The notes beneath the pieces were generated by a model. That model ran no database searches. It worked only from the letters and a program-made list of their open reading frames with translations, and had not been told where the DNA came from. DNA of 64,000 nt from Dugong dugon (lineage: Eukaryota; Chordata; Mammalia; Sirenia; Dugongidae). The stretch spans positions 129,936,714-130,000,713 of the forward strand of contig CM057460.1 of the NCBI GenBank assembly GCA_030035585.1. Reading direction: 5' to 3'. Positions 1 through 10,512 of this stretch are shown here, piece by piece; position 1 is the stretch's first letter, and every line of letters starts with the position of its first letter. Position numbers and translations under genes: made by a program.

Positions 1-630
1 ATTGTGCCAGGTGGGATAACTATAGGGCTCAGATAATGTCCTCCAGAATGCAGTACATGTTCTTAATCAGTGTCTCCACAGCTCCAGGAATCAGGGGGTG
101 GAAACAGGAATGACTCCTCTAATTTTTAACCCTAATGATCCACTAGCAAAATTTTTAATTCCTGTCCTGAAACTTCAGGCTCAGCTGGTTTGTTCTCGAG
201 GGAGGAATGCTTCCACCAGGAGACACAACAGTTGTTCCATTAAACTGGAAACTGAGACTTCCACCTAGCCATTTTGAATTCCTCATGCAAGAGATCCAAC
301 AGGCAAAGAAGAGGGTTACAAACTGACTGGGGTGACTCATCCTGACTATCAAGGGGAAATTGGGTTGCTAACACAAACTAGGGGTAAAGAGGAGTATGTC
401 TACAATGCAAAAGATCCTCTAAGGCAATAACTTTTATCACGTGACCTGTGATAAAAGTTAATGGAAGATTACCAGAACCCAATAGAAGCAGGTCTGTTAA
501 TGGCACAGACCCTTCGGGAGTGAAGGTTAGGGTCACTCTACTAGGCAAGGAACAACAACTAGCTGAGGCACTTGCTGAGGGCAAAGAAAATATAAAATGG
601 GTAGAAGAAGAAAGTTATAAGTAAAGCTAC
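1..630 (+). pseudogene. Degraded retrovirus-like fragment (possible pro/dUTPase-region remnant)
   Basis: From about 320 to 620 the plus strand, read with interruptions, resembles a retroviral dUTPase or protease-region end: an aspartate-tyrosine/glycine-glutamate turn followed by a lysine/glutamate-rich stretch. Several in-frame stops and shifts break it, so it cannot be functional. The window starts inside the element and no LTR is visible. A 13-bp inverted repeat sits at 428-440 and 448-460. The assignment rests on remembered resemblance only. It could be another old repeat. Confidence 0.35.
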
Positions 631-1194
631 ATGACTATTTCAGAAATAAGGACTGTAATAGTTATCAATATTTCTGGCTTACTTTGATGTGCGTGTGAAT
701 TATTTTCCTTTCTCTCACTCCTCATCTATCCAACATATTTTAATAATGGTTACTATTATACCTCAGTATTTAAGTTATAAAATATCAAAAGTGGAGTAAG
801 ACTTAGCTAGATGAGAAATTAATATAACCCAAAGAAAGATAAAATGGCATGGAATTTTATATATTCTTTTCCAGTGAGAAGGTTGGCATGTTTTCACTTG
901 TACCATGAATAGCTCTATCATGGTAGGTGGAAGCAAGATTTTGCTACTGTCCTTACTTAGAAGTTAAATATAGTTAAGAGAGGTGTGTTATAAATGCCAA
1001 GCAAGAGGCAGACTGTGTGTGGTCATTGTATTGTCAACTTGGTAAACTGGCAACTCTATTTCTAGATTGTTTTCAGTTTCTTCAGCTTTTTTCTTGTTGT
1101 GAGGATGGGAGTGATGACTTCTAAGCTCTTTGTATGTCAAACCAGAAACTGGAAGTTTCTGTCTTTTAAATGGAATGTTTAGTTCATTTACTTC
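631..1194. other. AT-rich sequence with no recognised feature
   Basis: I see no gene, RNA or confident repeat here. The open frames at 988-1302 (minus) and 1130-1411 (plus) have no family features and run into L1 and SINE sequence. Confidence 0.6.
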
Positions 1195-1360
1195 TTTTCC
1201 AATAATAATTTTTTTTATTGAAGTGAAATTCACATTACATAAAATTAAACATTTTAAAGAGAACAATTCAGTGGCAGTTAGTACACTCATAATATTGTAC
1301 ACCCACTACCTCTATCTAGTTCCAAATAGTCCTTTCACAAATAATGTAACTATTGATATA

Positions 1361-1519
1361 AACCCTCCAAAAAACCAAACCCACTGCCATCAAGTCTATT
1401 CCAACTCATAGCAACCCTATAGGAGAGAGTAGAACTGCCCCAAAGAGCAGCTGGTGGATTTGAACTGCTGACTTTTTGGTTAGCAACTGAGCTCTTAACC
1501 ACTGTGCCACCAGGGCTCC
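1361..1519 (-). mobile_element. AfroSINE, antisense
   Basis: AfroSINEs are tRNA-derived afrotherian SINEs thought to be mobilised by RTE LINEs. In sense orientation the body opens with gagccctggtggcgcagtgg, carries a tRNA-like B box (GGTTCGAATCC type), and ends in a block about ctatgagtcggaatcgactc. Here the reverse complement is visible from the conserved 3' block (near 1376) to the 5' start (near 1519). The flanks aactattgatata (1348-1360) and aattattgatac (1520-1531) form an imperfect TSD within the old L1M. Confidence 0.9.
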
Positions 1520-1740
1520 AATTATTGATACAGTTGGTTTCAAATCTATCATCCTGCTATTTGATTTCTAATTGTTGTGTTCTTTGTTCTTATTCATCCT
1601 TTCCTGTCTTCTTTTGGTTTGACTGAATATGTTTTAGCATTTCATTTATTCTAATTGTTTGTTTAAATTTTTTAGTTATACTCTTTGTATTACTGTTTTT
1701 AATGACTGCTCTAGGGAAATGTTACATAATAAAAGTTTCT

Positions 1741-2095
1741 GTGATAATAGAAATGTTCTATATCTGTCCTGTCAAAAACACTGGTCACATATGGCTACTG
1801 ATCACTTAAAATACAACTAAACCAAACCAAAACCAACTCCGCTGCCATAGACTCAATTCTCACTCATAGCGACCCTATGGGACAGAGTAGAACTGCCCCA
1901 TATGGTTTCAAATGAGCGGCTGATGGATTTGAACTGCGGACCTTCTGGTTGACAGCCGAGCTCTTAACCACTGCACCACCAAGGCCCTGAAATGTGACTA
2001 GTGCCCCTAAAAAACTGAATTTTTAAATTTAATATAAATTTGAACAGTCACATTTGGCTAGTGGCTACCATATTGAATTGCACAACAATAGGGAT
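1741..2095. mobile_element. Palindromic hAT-like non-autonomous DNA transposon, split by an AfroSINE
   Basis: The two halves are 1741-1815 and 1989-2095. They carry inverted copies of a motif about gtcacatatggcta (left, near 1785) and agtcacatttggctagtggc (right, near 2047), as in the mammalian repeats built around gccacatgtggct. The centre is interrupted by an AfroSINE. The ends are diverged, so I could not define the terminal repeats or an 8-bp target duplication. The family label is from memory. Confidence 0.5.
1816..1988 (-). mobile_element. AfroSINE, antisense, nested in the DNA transposon
   Basis: The reverse-complement 3' block (actcatagcgaccctatggg, near 1862) through to the start ccaccaaggccc (near 1986) is present. 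It interrupts the palindromic transposon between cacttaaaa and gaaatgtgac, so it is younger than that element. Confidence 0.9.
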
Positions 2096-2101
2096 TATAA
2101 T

Positions 2102-2713
2102 GTTGTTAGGTGCCATTGAGTCAGTTCGAACTAATAGAGACCCTATGCACAACAGAACAAAACACTCCCTGGTCCTGTGCCATGCTCACAATCGTTGTTA
2201 TGCTTAAGCTCATTGTTGAGCCACTCTGTCAATCCATCTCATTGAGGGTCTTCCTCCTTTTCACTGACCTTCTACTTTACCAAGCATGATATCCTTCTCC
2301 AGGCACTGATACCTCCTGATAACAAGTCCATTACGTGAGATGTAGTCTCACCAACCTTGCTTCTAAGGAGCACTCTGGTTGTACTTCTTCCATGATAGAT
2401 TTGTTTGTTCTTTTGGCAGTTCATGGTGTATTCAGTATTCTTCACCAACACCACAATTCAAAGGCGTCAATTCTTCTTCCGTCTTCCTTATTCACTGCCC
2501 AGTTTCACATGCATATGAGGCAACTGAAAACACCATAGCTTGGGTCAGGTGCACCTTAGTCTTCAAGGTGACATTTTTGCTTTTCAACACTTTAAAGAGG
2601 TCTTGTGCAGCAGATTTGCCCAATATAATGCATTTTTTGATTTCTTGACTGCTACTTCCATGGGTGTTGATTGTGGATCAGAGTAAAATGAAATCTTTGA
2701 CAGCTTCAAATTA
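2102..2713 (-). mobile_element. RTE-clade LINE, 5'-truncated, perfect TSD
   Basis: The minus strand encodes the decayed C-terminal part of an RTE1-type polymerase; it aligns with the sense copy at 35400-35995 in this window. The element's 3' end lies at 2102. A perfect 15-bp TSD, aatagggattataat, occurs at 2087-2101 and 2714-2728. The insertion landed at the edge of the palindromic DNA transposon inside the old L1M. Stops and shifts make it inactive. Confidence 0.88.
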
Positions 2714-4350
2714 AATAGGGATTATAATATGCTTCTTTAATTTATAAAGCCAATCGTCAATTAATCTTATACCACTTCAACAGCATAATTCCATTTTCAC
2801 TCACTAGAATCTTTTCACTATTACCATCGTGTTTTACTTCTTTATAAATTATAAATGTATAAATCAATTTTTACTATTTTTGCTTTAAACAATTGATTTT
2901 AAAGAATTTAAGAAAATAAAGTCTTTTATACCTACCTCCATACCTACCATTTCAAGTGCTTTTCTATAGAACAGTGTTGCTTCCTGTAGTAGATCCAGAT
3001 TTCCAGCTGGTATCATTTCTCTTCATGCTTAAGAATATCCTTTAGAACTTCTTTTATGCAAGTCTCCTGGATACGAATTCTCTCAGCTTTTGTTTTACTA
3101 AGAATTTCTTTATTTTGCTTTCATTTTTGAAAGAAATTTTTATTGGATATAGAATTCTAAGTTGTTTTTTTTTTTTCTTTCAGCACATTAAAAATGCCTT
3201 CTGTTGTCTTCTGGCCATTGTTTTGGATGAGATTAGGTATCATTCTCATGGTTATTCTCTGTATGTATATTTTCTATCCCCCCACCCCCCGCCCTGCCCC
3301 ATCATTAGTTTTCCTCAATTTGATGCTGAAGTACTGTTTTCTTTGTATTTATTCTGGTTGGTGTTTGCTGAGCTTCCTGGAACTGCAGTTTGCTATTTTA
3401 AATCAAATTAGGATAACTGTTGGTCACTGTTTCTTCAAATATTTATTTTTGATATATTCTGTCCTGTCCCATTAAACATGTTAGCTGCTTAATGCTGTTT
3501 CACAGATCACTGGGAATTGTTCATTTTTTTTCTCAAGTGTATTCTCTCTCTGCTTAAGTTTGAATGATCTCTACATGTCTTCAAATCCACTAACCCTTAT
3601 TTTTTCTGTTGTGTCCAATCAGCCATTAATCTCATCTAATAAAAATTAATTTTCCATTTCAGATATTTTACCTTTCAGTTCTAAGATTCCCACTTTGCAC
3701 GTGTGTGTCTGGGGGTGGGGGGGAGTATATACACACCAAATCTCTTTTTAGATTCCTACATCTTTACCAATTATACTCATTTTTTCCTGTAAATTCTTTC
3801 ACATATTTACCATAGTTAAATTAAAGTCCTTGTCTATTAATTCCAACATGCGTATAATTTGAAGGTCTGTCTGTATTGGCTGGCTTTTCTCTTGACTAGG
3901 TTTAATTTTCCTGTCTCTTCACAAGTCTAATATGTTTTCATTGTATACTGGACATTGTGAATAATACATTATAGAGATTCTCGATTTGTTACCTTCCTCT
4001 GAAAAGTGTTGAGTTTTGTTCTGGCAGATCACCTTGAACTTGTGGAGGCTTGATTCTACACTTTGTTAGGGAGGATCTACTTCAGCTTTTTCCTTAAGTC
4101 CTAGGGCTAATTGCTTAGTTCTAGGATTTGGTATTTTCTCTAAAAGCATAATCCTTCAATGGGTTTGAAAAGACAACCTGAAGTGTATACCAAATCCCTG
4201 TAACTCGGCAGGACTCAGAGCTCCAAATTCTGTCTCCCCTGTGGTTGGCAACAGCTGAAACATCTGCCCAGCTCTTTCAGCCTTCCAGCTATTGTTTTCT
4301 TTTGGGGCTTCTAACAATCTCACCCACTGATGCAGAATTCATGAGTCAAC

Positions 4351-5296
4351 ATGGTCTCGGGGAACATCTAACTCAACTGGCATAACACAGTTTATAAAGA
4401 CAATGCTCTATATTCTACCTTGGTGAGTAGCGTCTGGGGTCTTAAAAGCCTGGGAGCAGCCATCTAAGATACTCCACTGGTCTCACCCCTTCGGGAGCAA
4501 GAGAGAATGAAGAGAACAGGATACAAAGAAAAGATTAGTCCAAAGGACTAATGGACCACAGCTACCAAGGCCTCCACCAGACTGAGTCCAGTACAGCTAG
4601 ATGGTGCCCGGCTACCACCACTGACTGCTCTGACCGGGATCACAACAGAGGGTTCTAGACAGAGCTGGAGAAGGATGTAGAACAAAATTCTAACACACAC
4701 AAAAAAGACCAGACTTACTGGCCTGAAGGGACTGGAGAAACCCCAAGAGTATGGCCCCCAGACACCCTTTTAGCTCAGTGCTGAAGTCACTTCCGAGGTT
4801 TACCCTTCAATCGGGGATTGGACAGCCCCATAAAACAAAATGGGACTAATGAGGCACAGCAGTCCAGGGACAAGGACTAGAAGGCAGAAGGGGACAGGAA
4901 AGCTGGTGACAGGGAACCCAAGGTTGAATAAGGACAGTGTTGACATGTAGTGGGGTTGCTAACCATTGTCATAGGGCAACATGTGTACTGTTTAATGAGA
5001 AACTATTTTGTTCTGTAAACCTTCATCTAAAGTGAGAATAGCAGCACAACTGGAAGAACGTAATCGATGTCATGAACTGTGCATGTAGAAAGTTTTGAAA
5101 TGGTGTATCTTTGTCTATGTATATTTTCACCCAAAAAAAAAAAAAAAGGTTGAGAAGGGAGAGGGTTGACATGTTGTGGGGTTGTTTAACCAATGTCATA
5201 AAACAATATGTGTACTAACTGTTTAATAAGAAACTATTTGTTCTGTAAACCTTCACCTGAAGTACAATTAAAAAAAGGGACAATGCAAAAAAAAAA
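4351..5296 (+). mobile_element. L1 3' UTR insertion (5'-truncated, double-tail type)
   Basis: This is a copy of the lineage-type L1 3' UTR, starting at atggtctcggggaacatcta. It ends in two terminal modules separated by an A-run at about 5135-5148, then a final A-rich tail. Flanks agaattcatgagtcaac (4334-4350) and agaattcataagtcaac (5297-5313) form a 17-bp TSD with one mismatch. It contains no ORF2 sequence. It interrupts the antisense L1M, so it is younger. Confidence 0.88.
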
Positions 5297-5689
5297 AGAA
5301 TTCATAAGTCAACCAAAAATTTGAGAGCACATTACATGCCAATTTTAGGGCTCTCCCTATTCCAAGATTTGCCCGCCACCTCAATTTCCAGTCACTCTAG
5401 CCATCCCAAACCCTGCTTTCAGTTCTACCCACCCATACTATATGGACTGGCAAGTGCCATCAGGGGAAAAGTCATATAAAAGTGATCTTAGGTCACTTAT
5501 TCCAAGGGTAAAATCCTCTCAAATTTATGCCTGATTTTGATCATTCTCCAGTAGCTTCAACTAGTTATTTTTTGTTTGTTTGTTTTTTGTACAATAATTC
5601 ATAATTGTTATTTGTGGGAGGATTATTCTAATATAAATTACTCTATCATTACCTTGAAATTTTGCTTTTCATATTTATGACTCATCTTT

Positions 5690-6080
5690 AGCTTTTCGCT
5701 TCTTATCTTCAAATTCTTCCACTTATCCCAATTATCGCTGCAACCACCTTAGGCCAAGCCATCTCCTAAAAAGTCTACAACAGAATCCTAACATGACTTC
5801 CTATTTACACACTAACCTCCTGTAACATCTATTTTCCACACAATAGAATGATCATTTTAAAAACAGGTCATGTTCCTCTCTAGCTTCTGTATTCAAGGTT
5901 CACCAGACAAGATCTTTTATACAATATCAGCCAGATGAGATTCAGGTTTGCCATCCTTCTGTGAACTTCCTAATTTGGACTACTTACCTGCCGAATTAGC
6001 TTTCTTAGTTCAAGCCCATGTGGTTTGGCCAAATTCCCCTCTTCTTAGATCTCTACAGAATTCCTAGCATGTCTTCTGTT
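5690..6080 (+). mobile_element. Probable L2 LINE fragment
   Basis: The run about cacaatagaatgatcatttt near 5839, with the following gtcatgttcctctctagctt, resembles the sense-strand L2 3' region shared by mammals. Divergence is high and the ends are arbitrary. Confidence 0.4.
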
Positions 6081-6893
6081 TGAGGCATTACAGGTCAGAT
6101 AGCTGAAGATAGCTTGCCACGTACACGCTAAAAGCATTCTAAAACTTCAAGTGGGACAAAAGTACAATAAAAAGAGGCAAATATAGGAGAGCACTTTGAA
6201 AAGTTTAATCCTTTAAAATATTAGTATTATTAATAATAAAACTGCCTCAAAGTATCTAAAAATTATTATAAATAAGATATTTAAATGATCAGACTTCATA
6301 ATCCAAAATGAAAACTGTTTTCAGAACTGCTTAGGACTCATTTATACCTCTAGTCTGTTACATGGCCTTCAATCTCTTTACATTCCAATATCCACTCCTG
6401 CCCCATAAACAATCAGCCTTAGGATTTAAAGACTTATTGCATGCTCTAACCTCAGAATGAACCCTATCATGCTTTATGTATTTAGTCATTTTAACCCAAT
6501 CAGAAATGCAACCTCCTCAGATAATCTATCATTATATGGACTCACCACTAATCTTCTCTGTACATCCCATATTTTACTTTTCCTACCCTTGCAAATCCTT
6601 CCACTGTATATTTCAGAATTCATGGTCAGTCTTCAATAGGGTGACTATGTGTTTGCCCATTATTGTATGATTTTACTGTTTTTCTAGTATTACATCCAAT
6701 AGATAAGAGTGTCCTAGTTTATATGATAAATTAGATGATCAACATAATCATCAGTATATTCTCCTATCTCTGAATTTTCCTCAGAATGTTTCCCTTACCA
6801 TAACTGACACCAGCTGTCCCCTGAATACTGTTTCTCCTGCAGCCTTTGATGGTCACTGTCACTTCCCAAGTCTCTCTTTCCTCCTTTTTCATT
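6081..6893. other. AT-rich sequence, possibly decayed LINE; left flank of the L1 composite
   Basis: I recognise no gene here. The C/T-rich tail from about 6770 appears continuous with 14982-16030 on the other side of the L1 composite, which looks like an old L2-like polymerase remnant. Short overlapping frames at 6457-6670 carry no domain. Confidence 0.4.
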
Positions 6894-6909
6894 AAAAAAC
6901 TCCAACCCC

Positions 6910-8925
6910 GAGGTGGGGCCAAGATGGTGGAGTAGTCAGATGCTTCCGGTGGACCCTCTTACAACAAAGACCTGAAAAAACAAGTGATTTGATTATATAT
7001 GGCCATCTGGGAGCCCTGAACATCAAAGGCAGAGTTGAGGAACCGGACTGAGTGGGGGGAGGATGGGATGGTTTGGAAGCAGCAAGGAGTTGCCAGACCT
7101 GACCTGGCGAGAACCTGAGCCCTTCAGGCCAGAGCAGCTCCTGGGTGAATGGTAAGGCAGGAAAGTGGCGGTGGTCTGGAGGCGAGTTTTCCAGACCGGG
7201 AGAGACCCAGCACCAGAGAGTCTACATGGCCACCCAGAACCAGTGAGAAGCAGCCCTCATCAGCGAAAGAGAAGTACTGGTGTACAGCTTACTGCGTGGA
7301 TCAAAAACACCCCCCGTAGGGAAAAACCTGTCTCCCGATTACCTCCCCACTCCCTGCTCTGCACTGGATCCCAGACCAGCTTCAGCAATTGCCAAGTCCC
7401 CTGGGCCGGAAGTAGGATCCGTCACACTCCCGGAGCCATTCTCCCTGCCTTGGAGAGTGAACAAATTAACAAACGGGGGAAAAAATAAACTGCTGGCTCC
7501 CCTAAGCCAGGAACCCAGGGTAGGCACATCTCCTTTGCCTAGGCACTGGCATAAGGGATCCACGGACTTTGAGTGCCTTTGTCCCTACATAGACTTGTGT
7601 GGGCCCATTTCAACAGCATAGGCCCTCATTACCGCAGTACAACAGGGTATATACCGGAACTCTAACTTCAACTGTTACGGCTGTGAAGTGGTAGGTTCTT
7701 GATATTTGACACTGCTCTGCCCATTAAGCGAGGTTTTTACCTACTCACATCAGGGGCCTGAGGACTGGTGGCTCCATCCATGCCACTTAGCCACCTGCGA
7801 TGGGGGCCCATGAATAAAAAGTGCCCCCCACTCCTTACAGCCAACAGTATTAGATGCTCATAGTTCAGCTGCAAAACCCACCCACCCACGCACTCAAGGG
7901 AACAGCAACATGCCTTCCTCCTGGACACTTGGGGGCAGCTGTCAGCCCCCTGCATTGCTCAGAGTGTGTCTCCATGCTGCAGCCAGATGCCTGTGCCTAC
8001 AACAATCACCCATGCCTGTCTAGGACTGTAAGTGAGAGCCTGCACCACACATTTGGTGGCCATATACCTGGGCAACTGAGCTGAGTCCACACAGGAGGAG
8101 TGGGCAGACTCATGAGCTCACATATATACTAACAGATCTAACCACCTGGTGACAAGACATCAGAGCTTCAAAGGTGCCAATAATCAAACTAGCTCATATG
8201 AGCAGCCTACGTGGGCATATCAAAACAAGAAGCTAGGACACCTTAAGCAAACATAAAGTAAATAAATATAATAACATATTAATGCTCAGAGACAACAGTC
8301 AATATCAAATCACATAAAGAGGCAATCTATGATGGCTTCAGAAAGCTCCCAAAATAAAGAATCTAGAAATTTTCCAGAGGAGGAAAATTTCTTGGAATTA
8401 CTGGAGGCAGAATACAAAAGATTAATATACAGAACTCTTCAGGAAATTAATCAAAATACAGAGCACACAATAGAGGAATTTAAAAAGATTAGAGAACAGC
8501 ATAATGACAAATATAACAGTCTGTAAGAATCCACAGAGAGACAGCAAACAGAAATCCAGAAGATTAACAAAAATATTTCAAAATTAGACAACTCAATAGA
8601 AAGTCATAGGAGCAGAATTGAGGATATGGAAATCAGAATCGGTGAGACTGAAGATAAAGCACTTGACACCAACTTATTTGAGGAAAAATCAGATGAAAGG
8701 ATAAAAAAAATAAAGAAACTCTAAGAATTATGTGGGACTTTATCAAGAGGAATAACCTATGAGTGATTGGAGTACCAGAACAGATGCGGATAACAGAATA
8801 TACTGACAGAACTGTGGAAGATTTCTTGGCAGAAAACTTCCCTGATATTGTGAAGGATGGCAAGATATCTATTCAAGATGCTCATAGAACCCCACATAAG
8901 GTAGATCTCAAAAATAAGTCACCGA
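6910..8925 (+). mobile_element. L1 5' UTR and ORF1 fragment (outer element of a composite)
   Basis: The element starts with the L1-type 5' end gaggtggggccaagatgg. About 1.4 kb of 5' UTR follows, then ORF1 at 8329: a 65-residue open piece (MMASESSQNKESRNF...) rich in Glu and Lys, suggesting the coiled coil. A stop follows at 8524-8526. The ORF1 RNA-binding region then continues in broken frames to about 8925, including EQMRITEYTDRTVEDFLAEN at about 8778. There it jumps abruptly into a 3' UTR of another L1. The left flank aaactccaacccc (6897-6909) matches aaaccccaacccc at 14969-14981, so the 5' UTR and the 3' end at 14968 probably belong to one original insertion. Confidence 0.8.
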
Positions 8926-9943
8926 AGGGTCATGGAAGCCCCATAGACACATCCAAATTCCCTGAGGGACTGAATTGCTGGGCGGAGGGCTCTGGGGATC
9001 ATGGTCTCGGGGAACATCTAGCTCAATTGGCATGACACAGCTTATAAAGACAATGCTCTACATTCTACCTTGGTGAGTAGTGTCTGGGGTCTTAAAAGCC
9101 TGTGAGCGGCCATCTAAGATACTCCACTGGTCTCATCCCTTTGGGAACAAGGGAGAATGAAGAGAACAGGATACAAGGAAAAGATTAGTCGGAAGGACTA
9201 ATTGTCCACAGCTACCAAGGCCTCCACCAGACTGAGTCCCATACAGCTAGATGGTGCCCAGCTACCAGCACTGACTGCTCACAACAGAGGGTTCTGGACA
9301 GAGCTGGAGAAGGATGTAGAGCATAATTCTAACTCACAAAAAAAAAGACCAGATTTACTGGCCTAAAGGAGACTGGAGAAATCCCGAGAGTATGGCCCCC
9401 AGAGACCCTTTTAGCTCAGTGGTGAAGTTACCTCCGAGCTTCACTGTTCAGCCTGGGAGTGGACAGCCCCGTAAAACCAAATGAGACTAACGAGGTACAG
9501 GAGTCCAGTGACAAGGGCCAGAAGGTGGAAGGGGACAAGGAAGCTGGTGATAGGGAACCCAAGGTTGAGTAAGGATATTGTAGATGTGTTGTGAGGTTGT
9601 TAACCATTGTCATAGGGCAACATTTGTAGTAACTGTTAAATGAAAAACTATTTTGTTCTGTAAGCCTTCATCTTAAGTGAGAATAACAGCACAATTGCAA
9701 GAGTGTAGTCAACGTCACTGAACTGTGTATGCAGAAATTTTTGAAATGGTGTATCTTTGGCTATGTGTATTTTCACCAAAAAAAAAAAAAAAAAAAAAAA
9801 GGTTGACAAGTTAGAGGGTTAATATGTTGTGGGGTTGTTAACCAATGTCATAAAACAACATGTGTACTACTGTTTCATGAGAAACTATTTGTTCTGTAAG
9901 CCTTCACGTGAAGTACAATAAAATTAAAAAAAAAAAAAAAAAA
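8926..9943 (+). mobile_element. L1 3' UTR inside the composite (first copy)
   Basis: It begins at ggtcatggaagccccataga, a position that lies within the 3' UTR of the neighbouring L1 (12275 on). It runs through the double tail, with a long A-run near 9778-9800 and a second A-run near 9925-9943. No ORF sequence precedes it. The piece from 9350 on is duplicated directly downstream. Confidence 0.8.
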
Positions 9944-10512
9944 CAGATTTACTGGCCTAAAGGACACTGGAGAAACCCCGAGAGTATGGCCCCCAGACAC
10001 CCTTTTAGCTCAGTGGTGAAGTTATCTCCAAGGTTCACCGTTCAGCCTGGGAGTGGACAGCCCCGTAAAACCAAATGAGACTAACGAGGTACAGGAGTCC
10101 AGTGACAAGGGCCAAAAGGCAGAAGGGGACAAGGAAGCTGGTGATAGGGAACCCAAGATTGAGTAAGGATATTATTGATGTGTTGTGAGATTGTTAACCA
10201 TTGTCATAGGGCGACATTTGTAGTAACTGTTAAATGAGAAACTATTTTGTTCTGTAAGCCTTCATCTTAAGTGAGAATAACAGCACAATTCGAAGGGTGT
10301 AGTCAATGTCACTGAACTGTGCATGTAGAAATTTCTGAAATGGTGTATCTTTGGCTATGTGTATTTTCACCAAAAAAAAAAAAGAGGTTTAGAGGTTAGA
10401 GGGTTGATATGTTGTGGGGTTGTTAACCAATGTTATAAAACAACATGTGTACCTCTGTTTCATGAGAAACTATTTGTTCTGTAAGCCTTCACCTGAAGTA
10501 CAATAAAAAAAA
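9944..10512 (+). repeat. Tandem duplicate of the L1 3' UTR segment
   Basis: The segment repeats 9350-9943 starting from cagatttactggcctaaagg. The two copies share variants (for example cgaggtacaggagtccagtg at 9491 and 10087) that differ from the related L1 at 12699-13262 (tgaggtacagcagtcc). This favours a local duplication over an independent insertion. Confidence 0.75.

Larger units (their letters stand above)
1195..5680 (-). mobile_element. Old L1M-type LINE, antisense, broken by four insertions
   Basis: Pieces at about 1195-1347, 1532-1740, 2729-4333 and 5314-5680 read in order as one degraded antisense L1M (L1ME/L1MC-like) element. Recognisable landmarks are the stretch about attcagtggcagttagtaca near 1267 and the run about tctcagcttttgttttacta near 3083. 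The stretches around 3360-3500 and 3960-4100 are also typical of this family. The gaps are filled by an AfroSINE (1361-1519), a palindromic DNA transposon (1741-2095), an RTE (2102-2713) and an L1 3' UTR (4351-5296). No usable reading frame remains. The outer ends are approximate. Confidence 0.7.

Noticed and set aside
7165..7621. Two overlapping plus-strand open frames of about 110 codons
   Set aside because: They fall in the GC-richer L1 5' UTR, which is non-coding. Low stop density follows from composition.
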